37,377 bases of DNA from JBEKTY01 sp049515555 (lineage in GTDB: Bacteria; Planctomycetota; Planctomycetia; Pirellulales; Thermoguttaceae), in the NCBI GenBank assembly GCA_049515555.1, contig JBEKTY010000072.1, forward strand, positions 1 to 37,377, written 5' to 3'. Position numbers and translations under genes: made by a program. Below the pieces are notes generated by a model. The model made no database searches. It saw nothing but the letters and a program-made list of their open reading frames with translations, and was not told the DNA's origin. Shown in pieces: positions 7,408 to 15,971 of this stretch (position 1 is its first letter; every line of letters begins with the position of its first letter).

Positions 7408-8925
7408 ATGCAACGATTCACCGTTACTCGTCGTGGTTTTCTGGCCCGCGCGGCTTCAGCCGGGGCGGGACTGGTGATCCTGCGCCGGAGCGCGTCGGCG
7501 TGGGGTTACGCGGCCAACGCGAAGCTCAACGTGGCCCTCATCGGCGTGGGCGGCCGCGGCACATGGTTCGTCGACACGATCCCCCGGCTGGAGAACGTCG
7601 TGGCGCTGTGCGATGTCAACCAGCAGAAGATCACCGAGGCGTTTCAATACTGGGAGCAGACCGGCAAGCGCTGGGCCGCCTCGCCGAATGTCTGGGAGGT
7701 GGACGCGGCCAAGGAGTTCAGACGCCTGGGGGCGTCGAAGCCCGGCGTATTCAGCGATTTCCGCAGGATGCTGGACGAGCTCAAGAGCCTGGACGCGGTG
7801 GTGGTGGCCACACCCGATCACACCCACGCGGTGGCCTCGGCGGCGGCGATGCACGCGGGCAAGGGCGTGTTCTGCGAGAAGCCGCTGACGCGCTTGCTGC
7901 ACGAGTCGCGGGCCTTGTGCGAGCTGGCGCGGAAGCAGCGCGTGGCCACGGCCATGGGCAACCAGGGCACCTACAGCGGCGCGTTCCGCCGGGCGCTGGA
8001 ACTGATCCGCAGCGGCGCGATCGGCCAGATCAAAGAGGTCCACGTGTGGAACAGCGGCGGCGGGGCCGACCGCAAGGAGCCGCCCAAGGGCCCGGCGGCC
8101 GTGCCCGACTACCTGATGTGGGACCTCTGGCTGGGTCCGGCCCGCGAGCGGCCGTATCACAAGGAGTGGCTGCAGCGCAACGACTGGCGCGACTTCGGCA
8201 CCTGCCAACTCGGCAATTGGGGCTCGCACAGCGCGAATTTAGGCTTCATGGCGCTGAAGGTGCACGAGCTGTGGTCGGCCGCCCCGCCCAAGGAGCCTGA
8301 AGGGGACAGTCCCATTTTCGGCCTGTCCGGGGGGACGGGCGGACGAAATTCGGGACAGTCCCCAAGGCCGGTGATCCGGATCGAGGCCCAGACTTCGGGG
8401 ATCAACCGGCTTTCGTTCCCGCGCTGGGAGCTGGTGCGGTGGCAGATTCCGGCCCGCGGCGGGCTGCCGCCGATCACGATCAAGTGGTACAGCGGCGACG
8501 CGCCCGGCGTCAAGGAGGTGGTGGAGTCGGTGGCCAAGGACGCCCCGCCGCACGAAAAAAACAACTGGCGATTCGCCGGCACGCTGATCGCAGGCACGCA
8601 GGGCAGCATTCACACGACGGGCCACAACATGATGTTCCGCCTGCTGCCGGAGAGTCGCTTCCAGGGCGTGCAGCGTGAGAGGCCGGAGAGCGTGGCGGCC
8701 TCGCGCGGTCCGGAAGTCGACTTCTTCGCCGCCTGCCGGGGCGGCCCGCCGGGCTGGTCGAACTTCGACTACGCCCACGCCCTGAACGAATTCCTGATGC
8801 TCGGCAACGTGGCTACGCAGTTCGAGGGCCCGCTCGATTTCGAGCCCGTGGCCATGAAGATCGTCAACCACCCGGCGGCCGACGCGGCCCTGCGCTGCGA
8901 GTACCGCCAGGGCTGGTCGCTATGA
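7408..8925 (+). CDS. Tat-exported Gfo/Idh/MocA family oxidoreductase
   Basis: Members use NAD(P) to oxidise sugars, inositols or their derivatives. The 505 residues begin with a twin-arginine signal (TRRGFLARAASAGAGLVIL), so the enzyme probably works outside the cytoplasmic membrane with a pre-bound cofactor. The Rossmann fold starts at LNVALIGVGGRG (about residue 38) and the catalytic Lys is in FCEKPLTR (about 155-162). In the usual GxHxxD motif the sequence is GSHSANL, so the Asp is missing. The start at 7408 has GAGGAGG upstream. About 21 residues (299-319) come from a palindromic element inserted in frame. Substrate unknown. Confidence 0.88.
   Translation: MQRFTVTRRGFLARAASAGAGLVILRRSASAWGYAANAKLNVALIGVGGRGTWFVDTIPRLENVVALCDVNQQKITEAFQYWEQTGKRWAASPNVWEVDAAKEFRRLGASKPGVFSDFRRMLDELKSLDAVVVATPDHTHAVASAAAMHAGKGVFCEKPLTRLLHESRALCELARKQRVATAMGNQGTYSGAFRRALELIRSGAIGQIKEVHVWNSGGGADRKEPPKGPAAVPDYLMWDLWLGPARERPYHKEWLQRNDWRDFGTCQLGNWGSHSANLGFMALKVHELWSAAPPKEPEGDSPIFGLSGGTGGRNSGQSPRPVIRIEAQTSGINRLSFPRWELVRWQIPARGGLPPITIKWYSGDAPGVKEVVESVAKDAPPHEKNNWRFAGTLIAGTQGSIHTTGHNMMFRLLPESRFQGVQRERPESVAASRGPEVDFFAACRGGPPGWSNFDYAHALNEFLMLGNVATQFEGPLDFEPVAMKIVNHPAADAALRCEYRQGWSL
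8302..8363. repeat. Family B inverted repeat (GGGGACAGTCCC) inside the Gfo/Idh/MocA gene
   Basis: The element begins GGGGACAGTCCCATTTTCG and ends GGGACAGTCCCC, with each end itself palindromic apart from the central base. It adds a Gly/Ser/Pro-rich stretch (about residues 299-319) and does not break the frame. It matches the intergenic copy at 11994-12037 closely at both ends. Confidence 0.9.
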
Positions 8926-9046
8926 ACCGCGCTACTGGAACCCGGTCATCCTCCAGTTCTCTCTGGACGCAATTCAGTTCGCCTGCGGGGACCTGGAAGC
9001 GCCGACGGCCCCGCGGCGGTAAAGACCGGCGAAACAAATTACCGTC

Positions 9047-9107
9047 GTATTCCTCACGCTCCGCGTGCGGCCGTGCAGCGCAACGTCACGCGGAGCGTGG
9101 GGAGTAC
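9047..9107. repeat. Family E inverted repeat (CTCACGCTCCGCGTG), copy 1
   Basis: The left arm GTATTCCTCACGCTCCGCGT pairs with the right arm whose complement reads GTACTCCCCACGCTCCGCGT. It lies between the convergent Gfo/Idh/MocA and PQQ-type genes, where it might form a bidirectional hairpin. A second copy lies at 17368-17420. The rest of 8926-9123 shows nothing else. Confidence 0.85.
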
Positions 9108-9123
9108 ACCAGAGGACACGAGT

Positions 9124-10707
9124 TCACGGGCCGTGGCGGGGTGCGGTGCCGTTTTCGGCGCGCTCGACGGCCCACAGGTACTTTTCCGAGGCCACGTAGA
9201 GCACGCCGTTGGCAGCGATGGGCGTACACCATACCGGGGCGCCGAGGTGCATCTCGTGCAGCACCTTGAGTTCCTTGCCCGCGGCCAGGACCCAAAAGCT
9301 CTTCTTCGTGCCCAGATAGACTTTGCCGTCGGCGACCAGGGTGGAGCCCCAGGTTTCGGCGTTGGTCTGGTGCACCCAATAGCACGCGCCCGTCTGGGCG
9401 TCGAGGCAGTGCAGCGCGCCGTTGAAATCGGCGATGTACAGCAGGCCGTCGGCCAGCGAGGCGGTGGAAAGGGTGCGGTCCAGCTTATCGTACGACCAGA
9501 GCCGGCCGCTTTCGGAGATATCGCCGGTTTTCGCGGCGTCGATCGAGTGCAGGATGCCCCGGCCGCGGCCGTGCCGCGGGTCCTGCCCCACGGCCACGTA
9601 GATGCGATTGCGATAGAAGACGGGCGTGGCGATGATCTCGCTGGGGCCGACGAACGTGCCGTCGTTGCTATTGCCCGCCCGGCGGCGGATGTCGCCCGAC
9701 CAGTAGTCGATGGGCTTGCCGCCGGCGAACTTGTAGCGCGGCGGATTGCAATCGAAGGACCAGACCTTCTTCAATTTCGTGACGGCGCGGGGCAGCGGCT
9801 CGGCGGGTGCGAAGGCGTAGCAGACGCCGTCGCCGCCGCCGTAGACGACGAGCGTCCGCCCACCGGCATGCGCCAGGCAGGGCGACGACCATTGTCCGTG
9901 CCACAAGCGGGTGCCGATCCGCTCGTCGTCCTGGGCCACCAGCCGGCCGGTCTTCTTGTCCAGCACGATCATGGTAGGGGCCAGCGGCAGCAGCGGCTTC
10001 AGGCCGCCGTGCGGCACGCCGTTGGAGGTGCCGACGTACAGCAGCCCGCCATGCACGAGGATCGAGCAGTTGGCGGCGTCGTGCGGGCAGACGGGCAAGC
10101 GCGAGATCATGTCGAATTGCCACTGCGGCCGGCCCTCCAGGTCCAGGCACGCTACCTCGCAGCGGTTGGTCACCAGGTACACCCGGTCGCCGTCCACGGT
10201 GGGCGAAGAACAAATGCCCAGGTCCATGTTGTCGAAGCGCACCCGCTGCGTGTCGATCTCGGTACGGGGCACGATGAGCTGCCACAGCAGCCGGCCGGTG
10301 GCTTCCTGGAAGCACTTCAGCACGCCGCCTTGGCTGGCGTGGTATTTCGGATCGTTCAAAGCGAAATCGTTGGTGCCGATGAATACCCGGCCGCCGGCGA
10401 CGGTGGGGTTTCCGTAGGTCTGCGAGCCGAGCCGGGCGGTCCAGCGGACGTTGCGCGTGGTCTGGGGATCGATCCCCGTGCCGTCGGGTCGTTTGGTGCC
10501 CGGCTCGAAGCAGTCGGGCAGGCCCTTTTCGAGGGCCACCATGTTGCGCTCGTCGCGGCCGCCCCATTGCGGCCAATCTGCGCCGCACGCGCCGCAGGCG
10601 CAGGCGATCAAGCACACCGTGCGCCCCACACGCGGCGGTGAAAAATCGCGCAACACGAACCGCCGGCCGGACTCGGAGAACCGATGAGGTGGGCGGGGAC
10701 TGCTCAT
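9124..10707 (-). CDS. PQQ-type beta-propeller repeat protein
   Basis: The 527-residue protein is a WD-like propeller of the PQQ-binding-repeat group. Repeats with the usual form (PTVAGGRVFIGT, SPTVDGDRVYLVTN, GGLLYVGTSN, NRIYVAVGQD, DGLLYIADFNG, DGKVYLGTKKS, NGVLYVASEKYLW) run across the whole length, most with a Trp or Gly/Asp turn. Near residue 45 is WPQWGG, a typical beginning of the mature protein after a signal peptide in this family. The N-terminus is uncertain: the ATG at 10707 gives an Arg-rich leader, while a GTG about 26 codons later would give a conventional signal. It may be a dehydrogenase-like or a binding/scaffold protein. It follows the DegT gene by 37 bp. Confidence 0.85.
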   Translation of the reverse strand: MSSPRPPHRFSESGRRFVLRDFSPPRVGRTVCLIACACGACGADWPQWGGRDERNMVALEKGLPDCFEPGTKRPDGTGIDPQTTRNVRWTARLGSQTYGNPTVAGGRVFIGTNDFALNDPKYHASQGGVLKCFQEATGRLLWQLIVPRTEIDTQRVRFDNMDLGICSSPTVDGDRVYLVTNRCEVACLDLEGRPQWQFDMISRLPVCPHDAANCSILVHGGLLYVGTSNGVPHGGLKPLLPLAPTMIVLDKKTGRLVAQDDERIGTRLWHGQWSSPCLAHAGGRTLVVYGGGDGVCYAFAPAEPLPRAVTKLKKVWSFDCNPPRYKFAGGKPIDYWSGDIRRRAGNSNDGTFVGPSEIIATPVFYRNRIYVAVGQDPRHGRGRGILHSIDAAKTGDISESGRLWSYDKLDRTLSTASLADGLLYIADFNGALHCLDAQTGACYWVHQTNAETWGSTLVADGKVYLGTKKSFWVLAAGKELKVLHEMHLGAPVWCTPIAANGVLYVASEKYLWAVERAENGTAPRHGP

Positions 10708-10744
10708 GCGGGCGATTCTACCGTGCCGCCAGGACGAAAACTTC

Positions 10745-11959
10745 TTACGCCACGGCCGCGCGGATGATCTTCGCCGCCGCTATCTCCTGCGCGATAGTCA
10801 GCCGCGAGGGTATCGGCACAAGGATCGAGCGGGCGAACAGGGCGTCGCTTTGCGGGCAGGCGCCGCGGTGATAATCGTAATCGCTCCACTTGTTCTGCGG
10901 CAGGCTCCAGGGATTGCCGGCGGGCGAGAGGGGGAGTTTCTGCACCAGTTGCGGGATGTTGTAGTAAATATGCAGGCCGTAGTCGGTCAGGCGGACGGCG
11001 TCGCGGAGTCCGGCGGCCTGCATCCGCTCCGTGGCCCGCGCCGCCTGCTCCGCGTCGTCCAACAACAACACGAGGAAGGGGCCGGTGTCGCCTTGGGGAT
11101 CGTTCAGGCGGCGGAAGACGAGGCCGGGCGTGCCGGCCAGGGCAGTCTTGATTCGCCGCTTCGAGGCTTGCATGTGGCGGACGATCGCCGGTAGCTTGCG
11201 GAGCTGCTCGGAGGCCACCGCCGCGGTGAGCTCGCTCATGCGGCGGCCGCTGCCCCAGGTGGCGGCGCCGGTGGGGCAGGGCTGGTTGTTCACCCAGGGG
11301 ATGCCCAGGTCGTGCACCGACACGCAGCGCTCGAAGAGCTTGGCGTTGTCGGTGATCAGCAGCCCCCCTTCGCCGGCGGTGGCGTTCTTGTTCCATTGCA
11401 GGCTGAAGACGCCCAGCGTGCCCAGCGAACCCAGCTTGCGGCCCCGAAAACTCCCGCCGTTGGCCTGCGCGCAGTCTTCCAGGACGGGAATGCCGTGCTT
11501 GCCGGCGATGGCCAGGATGGCCTGCATGTCGCAGGGCGCGCCGGCCATGTGTACGGGCACGATGAGCTTGGTCCGCGTGGTGATCTTCCGCGCCAGGTCG
11601 CGGGGGTCCATGCACAGGCTGTCGTCGACTTCGCACAGCACGGGTACGGCATTGGCGGCCACCACCGCGCCGGCCGTGGCGACCCAGAAGAAGGCGGGCA
11701 GCACGACCTCGCAGCCCGGGCCAAGGCCCAGCGCCGTCACCGCCGTGCAGAGGGCCCCCGTGCCGCTGTTGACCGCCAGGGCATGCCGCACGCCGTATAA
11801 GCGGCACGCGGTGCGCTCCAAACGCTCGGCGTACTTGGGCTTCTTCAGTCCGTAGTAGCGGAACAGCGACTGCCGCTGGAGCACGTCCAGCACGGCCCGC
11901 CGCTCGCGATCGTCCAGCCAGTAAGCGCCTGGAAAGGGCCCGGGCCATTTGCTCTTCAT
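10745..11959 (-). CDS. DegT/DnrJ/EryC1/StrS-family PLP aminotransferase
   Basis: The family mostly transfers amino groups from glutamate or glutamine to keto-sugars or keto-cyclitols. The 404 residues include SGTGAL (about 65-70, phosphate/PLP ring region), the PLP-aspartate region VLEDCAQANG (about 159-168) and Lys191 in QWNKNATAGEGG, which should form the internal aldimine. The family sequence is complete. An AGGAGAAAGG stretch precedes the ATG. The gene follows the APC permease after 90 bp holding a palindromic element. An aminated sugar or cyclitol product fits the neighbouring oxidoreductase and isomerase, but no nucleotide-sugar enzyme is adjacent on this transcript. Confidence 0.9.
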   Translation of the reverse strand: MKSKWPGPFPGAYWLDDRERRAVLDVLQRQSLFRYYGLKKPKYAERLERTACRLYGVRHALAVNSGTGALCTAVTALGLGPGCEVVLPAFFWVATAGAVVAANAVPVLCEVDDSLCMDPRDLARKITTRTKLIVPVHMAGAPCDMQAILAIAGKHGIPVLEDCAQANGGSFRGRKLGSLGTLGVFSLQWNKNATAGEGGLLITDNAKLFERCVSVHDLGIPWVNNQPCPTGAATWGSGRRMSELTAAVASEQLRKLPAIVRHMQASKRRIKTALAGTPGLVFRRLNDPQGDTGPFLVLLLDDAEQAARATERMQAAGLRDAVRLTDYGLHIYYNIPQLVQKLPLSPAGNPWSLPQNKWSDYDYHRGACPQSDALFARSILVPIPSRLTIAQEIAAAKIIRAAVA

Positions 11960-11993
11960 AACCTTTCTCCTGTGTTAGTTTGGCACTTCGGAA

Positions 11994-12037
11994 GGGGACA
12001 GTCCCATTTTCGTCGGACGAAAATTGGGACAGTCCCC
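11994..12037. repeat. Family B inverted repeat, intergenic copy with possible target duplication
   Basis: The sequence reads GGGGACAGTCCCATTTTCG, then a short centre, then the near-complement ending GGGACAGTCCCC. It lies between the permease stop and the DegT start. An 11-bp sequence TGTTAGTTTGG occurs exactly on both sides, at 11973-11983 and 12049-12059, and could be a target-site duplication around an inserted unit of about 65 bp. Confidence 0.9.
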
Positions 12038-12049
12038 AGGTTAATCCTG

Positions 12050-13441
12050 TTAGTTTGGTAATACCGGTGATGCGGTGGTGGCTTCTTCATCCGGCGCGGC
12101 GAACTCGATCTGGCGGCGGAAGCCGCCCGTCTTCCACGCGCCGTATAGCAGGCCGAAGGCGAGCCAGGCCAGGCCCACTGCTTTGGCCACTGGTTGGAGG
12201 CTACACCAAATGTACAGACAACACGCGAAGCCCAACAGCGGGGGGGCGAAGTTCAGCAGCGTCCGCCGCTGGCCGCGGACGAAGTAGCGCACGAAGGCGG
12301 CGACGTTCACGCCCATGAAACCGATCAGGGCCCCGAAGTTCAGCAGCTCGATGCTAAGATCGAAGTCCACCACCATGGCTCCGGCCAGGGCCAGGGCGCC
12401 CACCAGCAGGACGTTGTTGCGCGGGATGCGCGTGCGGGGATCGACGGCGCCGAAGAAGCGGCGGGGAATGGCGTTGTCGCGGCCCATGCCGTACAGCAAC
12501 CGCCCGGCGCCAAGCTGGGCGCCGAATCCGGAGCCGATCTGGGCCACCAGCAGGGCCGCGCTGACTGTGTAGAAGAGGGCCGGGCCGCCGGCCTGCCGGG
12601 CGATCTCATAAATCGCCGTGACCGGATCGGCAAACTCGTTGCCGGGCCGGATAAGCTGGGCGGCATAGACCTCGGCCGAAGCCAGGATGCCGGTAATCAG
12701 GCAGGTCAGGACCGTGGCCAGCAGGATGTTGCGGCGCGGATTGTGCGCCTCCTCGGAGAGCGTCGAGATGCCGTCGAAGCCGATATAGGTCAGCATGGCC
12801 ATGGAAGTGCCGGTGGAGACCGCCTTCCAGGAGAAGGTCTGCGGGTCGTAAAACGGGCGTGCGAAGCGGGCCGCCGACAGGTCGGCAGCGCTGAGGATGG
12901 CCCGCGCCGCGGCCGTGAGGAACAGGACTACCACTACCCCCAGGCCGGCGGCCAGTAAGGCGTTGGTCCGCGCGCTGGACTCGATGCCCCGCAGGTTCAA
13001 CAGCGTGAAGAGCACGGCAAAGAACACCACCCAGGCCGGAAACGGCAGGTGCGGCACGTACTGCGTCGATGCACTGAGGCTCATGGCGGTGTGGCTACAG
13101 AAGATCACGCTGAGGATGGGGTTCATGATGTAGTCGAAGACCATGGCCCAGCCGGTCAGGTAACCCAGCCCCGAGTGCAGCTCGCGGCCGACGTAGGTGT
13201 AGGCCGAGCCGGCGCTGGGATAGGCGTTGGCCATGCGGCCGTAACTGACCGCCGTGAACAGCATGGCCACCATGGCCAAGAGAATGGTGGTGACGACGTG
13301 GCCCTTGGCCGCCGCGCAGAACTCGCCGTAGGGGGCCATGGGCGCCGTGGGCTGGATCAGGATGATGCCATACAGCACCAGGGCCCATAGGCCCAACACC
13401 CGCTTCAGTCCCGGCTTGGCGCCGGCCGCGTCGGCAGACAT
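12050..13441 (-). CDS. APC-superfamily amino acid permease
   Basis: The 463-residue protein has about 12 hydrophobic segments and belongs to the amino acid/polyamine/organocation superfamily, inner-membrane transporters driven by proton symport or exchange. The first segment carries VLGLWALVLYGIILIQPTAP (about residues 14-33), TM2-3 include YPSAGSAYTYVGRELHSGLG, and later MLTYIGFDGISTLSEEAHNP is the typical TM6-loop block. The ATG at 13441 is 11 bp after the GH3 stop, so the two are cotranscribed. The substrate could be an amino acid or amine released outside; it is not readable from sequence. The C-terminal codons CCAAACTAA overlap the repeated 11-bp sequence mentioned for the neighbouring element. 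Confidence 0.9.
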   Translation of the reverse strand: MSADAAGAKPGLKRVLGLWALVLYGIILIQPTAPMAPYGEFCAAAKGHVVTTILLAMVAMLFTAVSYGRMANAYPSAGSAYTYVGRELHSGLGYLTGWAMVFDYIMNPILSVIFCSHTAMSLSASTQYVPHLPFPAWVVFFAVLFTLLNLRGIESSARTNALLAAGLGVVVVLFLTAAARAILSAADLSAARFARPFYDPQTFSWKAVSTGTSMAMLTYIGFDGISTLSEEAHNPRRNILLATVLTCLITGILASAEVYAAQLIRPGNEFADPVTAIYEIARQAGGPALFYTVSAALLVAQIGSGFGAQLGAGRLLYGMGRDNAIPRRFFGAVDPRTRIPRNNVLLVGALALAGAMVVDFDLSIELLNFGALIGFMGVNVAAFVRYFVRGQRRTLLNFAPPLLGFACCLYIWCSLQPVAKAVGLAWLAFGLLYGAWKTGGFRRQIEFAAPDEEATTASPVLPN

Positions 13442-13452
13442 ATTCTCGATCC

Positions 13453-15819
13453 TTACCCCGGCCCTTTCCCGGACGCAGCGGGCGACTTGACCTCGAACTC
13501 GCCGCTGAGGCGAATGTCTTCGGAAGAGGAGCCGAGCATGACGCGGAAGCGGCCGGGCTCGACCACCCGCCGCAGGCTCGCGTCGTACAGGGCCAGGTCG
13601 TCGGGAGTCAGCGTGAAGGAGCAGGTCTTCGTTTCGCCCGGCTCGATCTCCAGCTTGGCAAAGCCGCGAAGCTGCTTGACCGGCGTGGCCACGCTCGCGA
13701 TCAGGTCTTCCAGATAGAGCTGGACGATCTCCTTTCCCGGCCGCGGGCCGACGTTGCTGACCCGGCATTGTACCTCGATCTGGCCGGCCGGACCGATCTG
13801 GGGCGGGCTGAGCCGCAGCCCGGCGTACTCGAAGCGGGTGTAGCTCAGCCCGTGGCCGAACGGATACAGCGGCGTGGGCTCGAGGTCTACGTAGGCGCTG
13901 GCCCAGCCCGTCTTCATCCAATACCGCTTGGACTTCTTGAAGTTGTAATAGACCGGCAGTTGGCCGGCGTGGCGGGGAACGGTGACCGAGAGTTTCCCGC
14001 TGGGGTTGATGTCGCCGAAGAGGACCTCGGCCACGGCGCGGCCGCCCTGCTCGCCCGGCAGCCAGGCCTCGACGACGGCCGGGATGTGCCGGGCGATCCA
14101 GCGCACGGCCAGCGCACGGCCGTTGACGAGCACGACCACCGTGGGCGTGCCGGTGGCCGCGACGGCCTCGACCAGTTCTTCCTGGCGGCCGGTCAATTCG
14201 AGGGTCGCCGAGTCGCGGCCCTCGCCGTTGGTGGACTTCTTATTCTCCTCGCCCCAATGCTGGCACTCGCCGAGGACCACGATGGCCGCGTCGGCGTGTG
14301 CCGCCGCATCCTTGGCCGGGGCGATCTCGTCGGAGGCCGCCTCCAGCACGTCGCAGCCCCGGACGTACGTCACCCGCGTGCCCGCCGAGACCACCTGCTT
14401 AACGCCTTCCAGCACGGTAACGACGTGTTGGGGGATTTTCTTGGGCACGTAATCGCCGATCTGGCTGTGCGCGTCGTCGGCGTCGGGCCCGATCACCGCC
14501 ACCGAGTGCAGCGTCTTCTTCAGCGGCAGCAAGTGGTTGTCGTTCTTCAGGAGCACGACGGCTTCCCGCGCGGCCTCCAGGGCCAGCGCCTGGTGCTCGG
14601 GCCGGTGGACGATTTCGGCCGCGCGCTCGACGTCGACCGTCGGCCGCTCGAACAGGCCCAGGCGAAGCTTCTGCTTGAGGATGCGGCGCACGCTGCGGTC
14701 GACCAGCGGCTGGGGCACCTTTCCTTCCCGCACGCCGGCCAGCAGGTCGTGCATATAGCCGGACTCGAAGGAGATACCCACGTCGACGCCGGCCGCCAGG
14801 GCCAAGGCGCCGGCCTCTTTTTGCGTGGGGGCCAAGCCTTCATAGACCAGGGTGCCGATCCCGCCGCCCTCGGACAGCACCAGGCCGTCGAAACCGAACT
14901 CGCCGCGGAGGATGCCGGTGAGCAGTTTTGACGAGGCGTGAGTGGGGATGCCGTCGATGGCCGGGTAGGTGGCCATCACGCCCAGGCCCCCGCATTTCTG
15001 AATGCCCGCCTGCCACGAGGGCAGAAACACCTCCCGCAGGGTCCGCTCGGAGATTTCCATCGCCCCGCGCTCGAAGCCGCTGGCCGGCTGGCTCTGGCCG
15101 GGATAATGGCACAAACCGGTGACGACCTTGTCCGGGGCGGACATGTCGGGGCCCTGCTCGGCGCGGACGATGGCCTCGGCGATCCGCGCGCACAAGCGGG
15201 GGTCTTCGCTGAAGGCCTCTTCGTTGCGGCCCAGCCGCGGGTCGCGGATGGGCTCGATGACCTGCGTAAAGGTCTGGTGCACGCCGATGGCGCGGGCCTC
15301 GCGGGCCACCGCGCCGTAGACGCGGCCCAGCAGCTCCATGTTCCAGGTGCTGCCCAGGGCCGGGCCCTCGGGGAAGATCGTCCCGCCCGGGCACATCAGG
15401 CCGTGCGTGCCCTCCTCGCTCTCCAAGAGCGGGATCCCCAGCCGCGTCTGGGCGGCGATGCCTTGCAGGCGGTTGAGGAACTCGGCTTGCTGCCGCGTGC
15501 CGTCGCGGAGGATCTCGTTCGAGAGCGTGAAGAAGCCCCCGCCGGGACCGAACCCCGGCAGCAGCGTGCCGGCCGCGAACTTCTGCACCCCGCTCTGCTT
15601 CTCGCGGATGGTCCGGCCCAGGCCCGCCTCGTACACGCAGGGCATGTTCATCTGCCCCACCTTCTCCTCGAGCGTCATCCGCGCCAGCAGATCCTCGATG
15701 CGCTGGGCGATAGGTCGCGCGGCGTCGCGGTAGGGCGGCCCGCCGGGCTCCAGGGCCCACGCCGGGCCGATAGCCAGCAGCACCGCCCACAGAAATGGAA
15801 GTCCTCTTGTGGCTCTCAT
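13453..15819 (-). CDS. Exported glycoside hydrolase family 3-like protein with altered active-site motifs
   Basis: The 788-residue protein has a signal peptide (MRATRGLPFLWAVLLAIGPA, cleavage near WALE), a GH3 N-terminal domain, a GH3 C-terminal domain (VVLLKNDNHLLPL to about 640) and a fibronectin-III-like end (VQLYLEDLIASVATPVKQLR). GH3 enzymes release beta-linked sugars. The start at 15819 has AGGAG upstream. Two active-site blocks differ from the norm: where family members have KHF the sequence is LCHYPG (about 236-241), and where the nucleophile Asp usually sits in VVSDW it reads VLSEGG with Glu317. NEEAFSEDP and the C-terminal blocks are present. It may have changed specificity or be catalytically impaired. 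Confidence 0.9.
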   Translation of the reverse strand: MRATRGLPFLWAVLLAIGPAWALEPGGPPYRDAARPIAQRIEDLLARMTLEEKVGQMNMPCVYEAGLGRTIREKQSGVQKFAAGTLLPGFGPGGGFFTLSNEILRDGTRQQAEFLNRLQGIAAQTRLGIPLLESEEGTHGLMCPGGTIFPEGPALGSTWNMELLGRVYGAVAREARAIGVHQTFTQVIEPIRDPRLGRNEEAFSEDPRLCARIAEAIVRAEQGPDMSAPDKVVTGLCHYPGQSQPASGFERGAMEISERTLREVFLPSWQAGIQKCGGLGVMATYPAIDGIPTHASSKLLTGILRGEFGFDGLVLSEGGGIGTLVYEGLAPTQKEAGALALAAGVDVGISFESGYMHDLLAGVREGKVPQPLVDRSVRRILKQKLRLGLFERPTVDVERAAEIVHRPEHQALALEAAREAVVLLKNDNHLLPLKKTLHSVAVIGPDADDAHSQIGDYVPKKIPQHVVTVLEGVKQVVSAGTRVTYVRGCDVLEAASDEIAPAKDAAAHADAAIVVLGECQHWGEENKKSTNGEGRDSATLELTGRQEELVEAVAATGTPTVVVLVNGRALAVRWIARHIPAVVEAWLPGEQGGRAVAEVLFGDINPSGKLSVTVPRHAGQLPVYYNFKKSKRYWMKTGWASAYVDLEPTPLYPFGHGLSYTRFEYAGLRLSPPQIGPAGQIEVQCRVSNVGPRPGKEIVQLYLEDLIASVATPVKQLRGFAKLEIEPGETKTCSFTLTPDDLALYDASLRRVVEPGRFRVMLGSSSEDIRLSGEFEVKSPAASGKGPG

Positions 15820-15840
15820 GGCTGCTCTCCTAGCGATTGC

Positions 15841-15919
15841 GGGTGCCACTGCTGGCTTGTCCAGCAGTGTCGAACCACTACTATGCGCAACACTGCTGGG
15901 CAAGCCAGCAGTGGCACCC
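15841..15919. repeat. Family C inverted repeat (GGGTGCCACTGCTGG), copy 1
   Basis: Left arm GGGTGCCACTGCTGGCTTGT and right arm ending CCAGCAGTGGCACCC are near-complementary over about 29 bp. It lies between the ceramidase-like gene and GH3, 21 bp upstream of the GH3 start. A second copy is at 23967-24031, and a possible decayed end (GGTGGCACCCAAATT) is at about 23217-23231. Confidence 0.92.
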
Positions 15920-15971
15920 AAATTACCAAGTTCACCCCGGGAATACAGTCCCTCAATTCTCAATCACTGCA

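Noticed and set aside
9073..10641. Long plus-strand frame opposite the propeller gene
   Set aside because: The minus strand encodes clear beta-propeller repeats; the plus frame is a composition shadow.
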